Part shown: piece by piece, positions 5,130 to 10,802 of the stretch
Layout of the letters: every line of letters starts with the position of its first letter
Position numbering within the stretch: position 1 is the first letter of the stretch
Origin: Geobacter sp.
GTDB taxonomy: Bacteria; Desulfobacterota; Desulfuromonadia; Geobacterales; Pseudopelobacteraceae
Length of the DNA stretch: 10,802 bases
NCBI GenBank assembly: GCA_027346925.1
Contig: DAIERH010000065.1
Span: 1-10,802, forward strand
Direction of reading: 5' to 3'
Program-made: the position numbers and the translations under genes
The notes under the pieces: model-generated
Told to the model about the DNA's origin: nothing
Seen by the model: only the letters and a program-made list of their open reading frames with translations
The model's database searches: none

Positions 5130-6485
5130 TTACAGTCCATATTTCTCCAGCATGCGCTTGAAACGGCGGTATTCCACGTCGAGCAGGCGGGCGGCCTCCA
5201 TCTTTTTACCGCCGGTCGCCTCCAGTGCCTGCCTGACGGCCTGCTGCTCCATCTGGTCAAGGGTCAGGGGGCGTTGATAACTGGTGGTGGTCACGGAGTC
5301 GGCCACGGTGAGGATGCGGGAAAGGCATTCAAAGGTGAGCGTTTCCCCGGCAAACAGGGCGGCGCGCTTCATGGAGCTTTTGAGTTCACGCACATTGCCA
5401 GGCCATGGGTGCTGCCTGAGCGCCATCAACACCTCTTCGGGGATGTGGGGAGGGGTCTTGTTCAGTTCCAGGGCTGCCTCGCGCAGGAACATGCGCGCCA
5501 GGGCGGGGATATCCCCGCTCCGCTCCCTGAGGGGCGGTATCGTGATCACCAGGTCGCTGAGACGGTAGTAGAAATCCCCCCGGAAACGCCCCTCGCGGGT
5601 CTCGCCCAGAAGATCGCGGTTGCTGGCGGCGATGATGCGAATATCCACATCCACGGAAACCGTGCTTCCCACCGGATAGAATCGCTTGTCCTCGACTGCG
5701 CGCAGGAGCTTGGCCTGGATCGCCGGCGGTGCGCAGTCCACGTCGTCGAGAAACAGGGTGCCGCCGTTGGCTGCCTCGAAAAGCCCCCGGCGCGTCCTGA
5801 CCGCGCCGGTGAACGCCCCCCGGACATGTCCGAACAGTTCGCTCTCCACCAGGGACTCGGGTATGGAGCCGAGGGGTACCGGGATAAAGGGGGCATTGGT
5901 GCGGGGTCCCATGCCGTGGATCAGTGAGGCTAGGTGTGATTTGCCCACACCGGTCTCCCCCTGGAGGATGATCGAGAAGTCGGTTTCCGCGATGTGTTGA
6001 ACCTGGCGGATGACCTCCTGGATTGCGGGGCTCCCTCCGAGAACATGTTCAAGCGACGCCTGCTCCCGTTGCCGCACGCGTTCCAGTTCGATCCGTTGCA
6101 TGAGCGGCGTTGCTGCCCGGGTAATGATCTCGACGAGTTGCCTGCAATCCAGCGGTTTGCGGACATACGCGGAAACGCCCAGCTCGATGGCCTTGAGGAG
6201 ATAGGCTGTCTCGCTGAAAGCGGTGCAGATGATGACAGGGGTGTCCGGCGCCATCATCCTGATGCGCTCCACCATCTCCAATCCGTCCATTTCCGGCATT
6301 TGGATGTCACTGACCACGATGTCGGGGCGCTCCCTGGTGAACATATCCAGCCCTTCCTGCCCGTTGCAGGCGGAAAGCACCCTGTCGAAGTGCATGTCCA
6401 GCACGATGCGGATGCGTTCCCGCAAGAAGGGTTCATCTTCCACATACAGGACGCTGAGGTGCAGCATCTCGTTGTTCTGTGTCAT
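5130..6485 (-). CDS. Sigma-54-dependent response regulator (REC-AAA+-Fis HTH)
   Basis: A 451-aa NtrC-family transcription activator. The receiver domain (about residues 10-120) has acidic residues at 16-18 (EDE), phospho-acceptor Asp60 in VVSDIQMPEMDG, Thr88 and Lys110. The AAA+ domain (about 148-375) shows Walker A GETGVGKS at 176-183, GAFTGA at 223-228 (contact with sigma-54), Walker B GTLFLDDV at 242-249 and the YYRLSDL / RERSGDIP arginine region. A Fis-type helix-turn-helix occupies about 424-446. All parts needed to be switched on by phosphorylation and to open sigma-54 promoters look intact. The gene starts 13 nt after the kinase stop, with GGGGAGA as ribosome binding site, so the two form one operon and should be partners. 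The likely target is the sigma-54 promoter about 350 bp downstream of its stop; that link is inference from position. Confidence 0.93.
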   Translation of the reverse strand: MTQNNEMLHLSVLYVEDEPFLRERIRIVLDMHFDRVLSACNGQEGLDMFTRERPDIVVSDIQMPEMDGLEMVERIRMMAPDTPVIICTAFSETAYLLKAIELGVSAYVRKPLDCRQLVEIITRAATPLMQRIELERVRQREQASLEHVLGGSPAIQEVIRQVQHIAETDFSIILQGETGVGKSHLASLIHGMGPRTNAPFIPVPLGSIPESLVESELFGHVRGAFTGAVRTRRGLFEAANGGTLFLDDVDCAPPAIQAKLLRAVEDKRFYPVGSTVSVDVDIRIIAASNRDLLGETREGRFRGDFYYRLSDLVITIPPLRERSGDIPALARMFLREAALELNKTPPHIPEEVLMALRQHPWPGNVRELKSSMKRAALFAGETLTFECLSRILTVADSVTTTSYQRPLTLDQMEQQAVRQALEATGGKKMEAARLLDVEYRRFKRMLEKYGL

Positions 6486-6498
6486 TGTTTCTCCCCTG

Positions 6499-8823
6499 TC
6501 AGCTCACGTTCAATGTTATCCTGAATACCGTCCCATCGGGGCTGCTCTGAAAATCGAGATGCCCCCCCATGCTCTCCTCGATGATCAGGCGCGACATGTA
6601 CAGACCGATGCCGGTGCCCGTTCCATTGGCCTTGGTGGTGAAATACGGGTCAAACACCTTGTCGGCAATCCCTTCGGGGATGCCGCAGCCATTGTCCCAC
6701 ACCTCGACAATCACCCTGTCCCCGTTGTCCGACACAAGCAACAGAATCTTGTCGTCCTCTTTGGGTACTGCATCGAACTGTGATGCCTTCAGGCGACGTT
6801 CGAGGATCGCATCACGGGAGTTGCTGACCAGGTTGAGCACCGCCTGCTTGAACTCGTTGGGATAGCCGTTGACCTCGATCCGCCCCGTGGAATTGTCCAT
6901 CACCCTCAGGCTGATGCCCGAGTTGGCAAATTGCGCTCCCACCAACAGGACCACATCATTGAGCTTGTCGCTGACGACGAAACGTTCGCTCTCTTTTTCC
7001 GGCTGGAAAAAGTTCCTGAACTCCTCAATGGTATCGGACATGTAATACAGCTGCTTTTGGACATCTGCCTCGACCCGTTCCATGAAGGCGCCGTCCAGGC
7101 GCTGTCTTTCCCATGCCATTCTGACACTCTGGATAGTGGCTCCGATCGTGGCCAGCGGTTGGCGCCACTGATGGGCAATGGCGCCGATCATCTCTCCCAT
7201 GGCCGCCAGACGGGCATTGCGTGCCAACATCCGTTCGTGGGCCAGGCGCTTCTCCATCTCCTGTTCCACCTGCTGCGTCAGGGTCTGGTTGAGTTCCGTG
7301 AGCTGGGTTTCGGTTGCCCGCAAGCGGTCAAGGGCCTCTTCGAGCTTTCGCTTCTCTGCCAACAGCTTTTCTTCGGCCTGTTTGCGTTCGGAGATATCCC
7401 GGCAGGAGCCGATGTAGCTGGTAATGACGCCATCGGCGTCACGCAGGGGATTGGAACTGATTTCGGTCCAGACCAGGCTTTTGTCCTTGCGTTTCAGCTG
7501 AACTTCATAGCGCATCGTCCCGGTGCGGATTCCCCGCCGTTCCTGATCAATGCGCTCCTTGTTGAGCCGGCGCATCACTTCCGCGTCAGCGTCGGTGAGG
7601 ATATCGTAGACCGAACGCCCGATGACCTCCCTGGGGGCAAAGCCGCGCATGGTTTGATCGGCGCTGCTGACGTAGCTGAAACGGAGATCCTTGTCCATCT
7701 GCCAGATGGTGTCGGCCAGGTTCTCGGCCAAGGCCCTGAACCGCTCTTCACTGTATCTGAGTTCGTGCTGCGCATGGTGCAGCATGGTAATGTCCCGCAT
7801 GGCAATGATCCAGCCATGCGGGTTGTCGCCAGACTCGATGCGCGACTTGGTAATATGCCATGACCTGTTCAAGGGCCCGTTATCCAGCACATAACCGTCC
7901 AGGACATCCGTGCTGTCCGCCACGAGTGATTTAAACTGGGGATACGGCGCAAGGATTGTCGTCGCCGGTGTGCCGCCGGAATTTTTCGGCAGCAGGAACA
8001 ACTCGCGGGCAGCAAGGTTGGCGGTGGCAAGCCGGCCCTCCCTGTCGAACACCAGCACCGGCTCGACCAGCATCTCGAAAAGGGTTTGGCGGGCGATGGG
8101 CACAAGGTCGAGCAGCCGGTTGCGGAATACGGCAACGGAGTAGAAGATCCCGCTCGCCAGGAATGCCGAGGTTGTCGTGTCAAATCCCCTCACGGGGGTC
8201 AACAGAACGATCTTCACCACCAGGGAGCTCATGGTCGCGGATATCATCAGGATGAAACGCGGCCATTCGCTGCGCGGTGTCCTCCAGAACCCGGAAATAA
8301 AGATTGCCACCGCGACCGCGCAAATGCAACGGAGATAGAAGATGAACAGAGTGAAAAGTGGTCCCTGGTTATAGCCGAGCAGCAGCAGCGGACCGCTCGT
8401 GTACAGGTAAAAACCGTAACGCGCCAGTGAATGGAACTCGCTGGTCCAGGCCAGGATCAACATAATGAACGGAAAGGCGATCACCAACAGCAGCCGTGAC
8501 CGGGTCAGCCACCGGCCGAGTCCCACGGATTCCAGGGCCAGGGCCAGCAGGGAGGGGGCAAGGATGCAGGCGAACGTCGTCCCGAACTTGTAACAGAGAA
8601 TCTTGACGGCCAGGGAGGTGGAGGTGATGCTGAGGGTGTAGGCCAGGGACCAGCCGGCCATGCCGAGCATAAGCCAGAACGACACCTGTGCGGCCGGTAC
8701 GTGCCGCCGTCGCAGGGCGAAGGCCGCCAGCCCGGCATTGACGGCAGCCGAGAGGAACGGCAGGATGATGTACGGGGTATAGTAGAAAGGCATGTATAGG
8801 GTGTCCGGTGACGCTTGCGGCAT
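6499..8823 (-). CDS. Membrane histidine kinase with 7TM-type sensor and two PAS-like domains
   Basis: A 774-aa sensor kinase. Residues 1-235 are strongly hydrophobic, with about seven or eight helices, resembling the 7TM input module of some kinases. A PAS-like domain (about 245-350) is followed by a better PAS/PAC (about 357-482, ending in SCRDISERKQAEE), a coiled coil (about 483-535), then HisKA with the phospho-acceptor His551 in AIAHQWRQPL. The ATPase domain has the N-box NLVSNSRDAI (664-673), G1 DNGCGIP (710-716), F-box DPYFTTK and G2 GTGTGIGL (734-741). It should autophosphorylate and pass phosphate to Asp60 of the regulator encoded next. The signal is unknown: the 7TM module could sense a membrane or extracellular ligand, and the PAS domains a small molecule or redox state. 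The ATG at 8823 has GCGGA 5 nt upstream. No convincing promoter was found in the gap ahead of it. Confidence 0.92.
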   Translation of the reverse strand: MPQASPDTLYMPFYYTPYIILPFLSAAVNAGLAAFALRRRHVPAAQVSFWLMLGMAGWSLAYTLSITSTSLAVKILCYKFGTTFACILAPSLLALALESVGLGRWLTRSRLLLVIAFPFIMLILAWTSEFHSLARYGFYLYTSGPLLLLGYNQGPLFTLFIFYLRCICAVAVAIFISGFWRTPRSEWPRFILMISATMSSLVVKIVLLTPVRGFDTTTSAFLASGIFYSVAVFRNRLLDLVPIARQTLFEMLVEPVLVFDREGRLATANLAARELFLLPKNSGGTPATTILAPYPQFKSLVADSTDVLDGYVLDNGPLNRSWHITKSRIESGDNPHGWIIAMRDITMLHHAQHELRYSEERFRALAENLADTIWQMDKDLRFSYVSSADQTMRGFAPREVIGRSVYDILTDADAEVMRRLNKERIDQERRGIRTGTMRYEVQLKRKDKSLVWTEISSNPLRDADGVITSYIGSCRDISERKQAEEKLLAEKRKLEEALDRLRATETQLTELNQTLTQQVEQEMEKRLAHERMLARNARLAAMGEMIGAIAHQWRQPLATIGATIQSVRMAWERQRLDGAFMERVEADVQKQLYYMSDTIEEFRNFFQPEKESERFVVSDKLNDVVLLVGAQFANSGISLRVMDNSTGRIEVNGYPNEFKQAVLNLVSNSRDAILERRLKASQFDAVPKEDDKILLLVSDNGDRVIVEVWDNGCGIPEGIADKVFDPYFTTKANGTGTGIGLYMSRLIIEESMGGHLDFQSSPDGTVFRITLNVS

Positions 8824-8835
8824 TATTCCGCTGAA

Positions 8836-8848
8836 ACCTTCGGAAGGT
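8836..8848. promoter_or_regulatory. 13-bp palindrome in the kinase/porin divergent region
   Basis: ACCTTC-G-GAAGGT is a perfect inverted repeat with a single central base. It ends 13 bp before the kinase start codon, within the gap between the divergently transcribed kinase and outer-membrane genes. It may be an operator, or a tiny hairpin in the kinase leader. No known regulator's site is recognised. Confidence 0.35.
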
Positions 8849-8886
8849 CAACAGATTTTACGTGTCCGCATCAAACGGATGTTTAA

Positions 8887-8916
8887 TTGACACTGGATGG
8901 AATTATTCATTAAAGT
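8887..8916 (+). promoter_or_regulatory. Possible sigma-70 promoter for the outer-membrane protein gene
   Basis: A perfect -35 TTGACA at 8887-8892 is followed after 18 bp by TAAAGT at 8911-8916 (4 of 6 matches to TATAAT). Transcription would begin near 8922. This is downstream of the in-frame ATG at 8897, so it supports translation from the ATG at 8936, which has AAGGGGA (8925-8931) ahead of it. Confidence 0.45.
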
Positions 8917-8935
8917 ACGGCGAAAAGGGGACCAC

Positions 8936-9823
8936 ATGCTCACGATCCTGTCTTTCCGCACCAGATTCCTGACTGGACGGAAGCGCAATGCCAACGGGTA
9001 TCTGCTCGTTATTTTGCAATTACTCGTCCTTCTGCTTGCCATAGCGGCCCTTCCCCTGGCTGCAGATGCGATCAACTTCGCCACGGCCGCGAAACTCGAC
9101 GAAGGCTTTTACCTGATGCTCTATCCCTACTGGTACACCGCCGACACCATGAGCGACAGGAACGGCCATGCGGTTACGTCCAATCTGGGTCTGGACAAAT
9201 ACGGCCTCTATACCGGCGGCACCTATTACCGCGGTGACCTGCTGTTGAACGCACTCATCCCGGTCGGCCAGATGGAAGTAGGTGCTGCCCGCGGCAAGGA
9301 TTGGGGCTTGGGTGACATTCAACTCAGGGGCGGGTATTTCCTGCCGGTCGAGTGGATCACCATCCTGCCGGCACTGGCGGTCAAGCTGCCCACCGGGAAT
9401 TTCGACAAGAACCGCGCCGTCAATTTCGGCGATGGCCAGACCGACATCATGGCCGAGGTGTACTTCTTCAAGCTCTTCGACAAGTTTTCCGTGGATTGGC
9501 TGCTGAAATACTCGGTGCGCCTGAGGAACCCGGACAGCGATCTGACGCCGGGAAACGAATTCAGCACCGAAGGCCTGGTGACCTATAAGGTGGTGGATGG
9601 TCTGCGTGCCGGGCCATCCTTCACCTTTTGCAGTGGCAATGACAACAAAAAAGCGGGGCAGACGCTGGCGGACAGCGGCTTGGTGAAGCTGGCCGCCGGT
9701 GGCGAGGTAGATTACGTGGTGAGCCCGAAGACAAAGGTTTCGCTAGCCGTGCTGAAGGACGTCTACACCCGGAACACCACGGAGGGTGTGCTGGTGATGA
9801 GCCGGATAACCATCCCGTTCTAA
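8936..9823 (+). CDS. MetA-pathway-type outer-membrane transporter / porin-like protein
   Basis: From the ATG at 8936 the protein has 295 aa. This start is chosen over the in-frame ATG at 8897 because only 8936 has a ribosome binding site (AAGGGGA) and the likely promoter overlaps the earlier one. A long basic n-region (residues 1-20) precedes a hydrophobic stretch (about 22-40) and a likely signal cleavage after AADA (45). The mature chain is rich in alternating aromatic strands, contains GLGDIQL (124-130) and KLPTGNFDKN (150-159), and ends in the terminal Phe (ITIPF) needed for outer-membrane insertion. This is the pattern of the family first noted in phenol meta-cleavage operons (Phenol_MetA_deg), thought to pass hydrophobic or aromatic compounds. 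The substrate is unknown. It diverges from the kinase gene and converges on the thioesterase gene with only 10 bp between stops. Confidence 0.8.
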   Translation: MLTILSFRTRFLTGRKRNANGYLLVILQLLVLLLAIAALPLAADAINFATAAKLDEGFYLMLYPYWYTADTMSDRNGHAVTSNLGLDKYGLYTGGTYYRGDLLLNALIPVGQMEVGAARGKDWGLGDIQLRGGYFLPVEWITILPALAVKLPTGNFDKNRAVNFGDGQTDIMAEVYFFKLFDKFSVDWLLKYSVRLRNPDSDLTPGNEFSTEGLVTYKVVDGLRAGPSFTFCSGNDNKKAGQTLADSGLVKLAAGGEVDYVVSPKTKVSLAVLKDVYTRNTTEGVLVMSRITIPF

Positions 9824-9833
9824 GGTGCGGTCA

Positions 9834-10274
9834 TCAGGGGGCGGCGACAGGCTTTTTGTCTATGTTTGCCACGGTGAGCCGGGAAACGCACACGAGCTTT
9901 TCCTGTTCGTTGTAGATCCTGATGTCCCAGAGTTGCGTCGTGTTTCCCACATGGATCGGCGTCGCCACACCCGTCACCCAGCCGTCGGTTACCGGACGGA
10001 TGTGATTTGCGTTTATTTCCAGCCCCACAATCGTCTTGGTTTCCCTGTCCACGCACAACCCCGCCGCGATACTCCCCAAGGTCTCGGCCAGTGCGGCCGA
10101 AGCCCCGCCGTGGAGAAGACCGGCCGGCTGTTTTGTCCTGGTATCGACCGGCATCCTGGCCTTCAGAAAATCGTCGCCGATCTCCATATATTCGATCCCG
10201 AGGTGCTCCATCAGGGTATCCCTCGAGCTCTCCGTGAGCTGCTCCAGGGTGGTCCGTGTTTTCCACAAGGTCAT
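9834..10274 (-). CDS. Hotdog-fold acyl-CoA thioesterase, YdiI/MenI-like
   Basis: A 146-aa protein of the PaaI/YdiI hotdog group. Colinear landmarks with E. coli YdiI are MPVDTRTKQP (41-50), GLLHGGASAALAE (52-64), VGLEINANH (83-91) and the SRLT (131-134) near the end. Glu64 in the helix after HGGAS is the expected catalytic base. E. coli YdiI hydrolyses 1,4-dihydroxy-2-naphthoyl-CoA in menaquinone synthesis and also accepts other acyl-CoAs. A role in menaquinone synthesis would suit an anaerobic respirer but is not proven here, so no symbol is given. The ATG overlaps the TGA of hisS by 4 nt, so the two are probably translated in a coupled way although their functions look unrelated. The length is close to the family norm (about 136-146 aa). 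Confidence 0.87.
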   Translation of the reverse strand: MTLWKTRTTLEQLTESSRDTLMEHLGIEYMEIGDDFLKARMPVDTRTKQPAGLLHGGASAALAETLGSIAAGLCVDRETKTIVGLEINANHIRPVTDGWVTGVATPIHVGNTTQLWDIRIYNEQEKLVCVSRLTVANIDKKPVAAP

Positions 10275-10802
10275 GTCCTATCCCCCCCCTGCTCTGCCGC
10301 CAACCGGCCGACGAGGTTTCGGATCGCATCCGCCGCCAGCGGGGCCTCGATCTGGGTCCCGTCCGCCATGTGCTTGAAGGCGGCCCTGGCCGATGCCACC
10401 TCGTTGCCGCCGATGACCACGCTGTAGCGGGCCCCCAGCTTGTCGGCCCGGCGCATCTGGCTCTTCAGGCTCTTGCCCTCGTAATCCATCTCCACCCGCA
10501 CCCCCAGGGCCAGCAGGTCGTGCAACAGACGGAAGGCGTAGGCGCGCTCCCCTGCCCCCATGGTGGCAATGAACAGGTCGGGCCGGCGGCCGAACTCCTG
10601 CTTACCCAGGAGCAGCGCCACCCGCTCCACCCCCATGGCAAAGCCGATGCCGGGGATGGCCGGGCCGCCCAACTGGGAGATCAGCCCGTCGTAGCGTCCA
10701 CCGGCCGCCACCGCGGACTGGGAACCCAACAGCCCGGTAACCATCTCGAAAGTGGTACGGGTGTAGTAATCCAGGCCGCGCACCATTCGGGGGTTGATGG
10801 CG
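10271..10802 (-). CDS. hisS: Histidyl-tRNA synthetase, C-terminal part (start beyond right edge)
   Basis: The frame is open from the window edge to a TGA at 10271-10273. About 176 residues are visible. INPRMVRGLDYYTRTTFE is the class II HisRS histidine-binding signature (VRGLDYY). It is followed by AAGGRYDGL and, further on, the motif 3 region IGFAMGVERV with its ATP-binding Arg. A C-terminal anticodon-binding domain follows (about the last 90 residues, including LFIATMG and the KSLKSQMRRADKLGAR segment). The enzyme charges tRNA-His with histidine in the cytoplasm. The sequence shows no break. Its stop overlaps the start of the thioesterase gene. Confidence 0.96.
   Translation of the reverse strand, partial: AINPRMVRGLDYYTRTTFEMVTGLLGSQSAVAAGGRYDGLISQLGGPAIPGIGFAMGVERVALLLGKQEFGRRPDLFIATMGAGERAYAFRLLHDLLALGVRVEMDYEGKSLKSQMRRADKLGARYSVVIGGNEVASARAAFKHMADGTQIEAPLAADAIRNLVGRLAAEQGGDRT

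Noticed and set aside
5121..5927. A plus-strand frame of about 268 codons opposite the response regulator, preceded by an AGGGAGGGG stretch.
   Set aside because: Despite a purine-rich stretch ahead of its ATG, the frame lies entirely opposite conserved AAA+ and HTH sequence and its product has no family features.
1..10802. Transposons, integrases, CRISPR arrays, tRNA/rRNA genes or attachment sites.
   Set aside because: No transposase or recombinase domain, no regularly spaced repeat array, and no tRNA-like cloverleaf was found on either strand.

Overview
The window looks like a chromosomal segment of a delta-proteobacterium of the Geobacter/Desulfuromonadales type. This is inferred from the GC-rich coding sequence, the style of the histidine kinase (7TM-type input, HQWRQPL H-box) and sigma-54 response regulator, and the MetA-type outer-membrane protein; no rRNA or other taxonomic marker is present. 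All genes read on the minus strand except one outer-membrane protein gene at 8936-9823. The window is accessory-like, except for its right edge, which enters the housekeeping gene hisS.

Reading in the direction of transcription (right to left): (1) The 3' end of hisS overlaps by 4 nt (ATGA) a YdiI/MenI-like hotdog acyl-CoA thioesterase (9834-10274). (2) A MetA-type outer-membrane beta-barrel protein on the plus strand converges on the thioesterase and diverges from the kinase gene. (3) A two-component pair follows: a 774-aa membrane histidine kinase with two PAS-like domains (6499-8823), then 13 nt later a 451-aa sigma-54-activating response regulator (5130-6485). (4) A 0.4-kb AT-rich regulatory gap (4724-5129) holds a strong-looking sigma-54 (-24/-12) promoter at 4769-4785, a possible IHF site and several dyads that could be activator sites. 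(5) A cellulose-synthase-type operon follows: a tail-anchored, apparently catalytically dead class III cyclase-like protein (3917-4717), bcsA with an intact GT2 active site and c-di-GMP-binding PilZ motifs (1610-3907), a divergent DHH/DHHA1 phosphoesterase that starts inside the bcsA stop codon (651-1613), and the 5' part of bcsB (1-603, running off the left edge).

The working model is a signal-responsive, sigma-54-driven exopolysaccharide (cellulose-like) system. The kinase/regulator pair would switch on an operon that carries the synthase, its periplasmic partner, and two nucleotide-signalling proteins not found in the textbook bcs operon: a pseudo-cyclase and a DHH/DHHA1 phosphoesterase. 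That pairing, with bcsA translationally coupled to a possible (oligo/di)nucleotide phosphodiesterase, is the most unusual part of the window. The domain calls are read from motifs. The regulatory wiring and the roles of the two extra proteins are inference.
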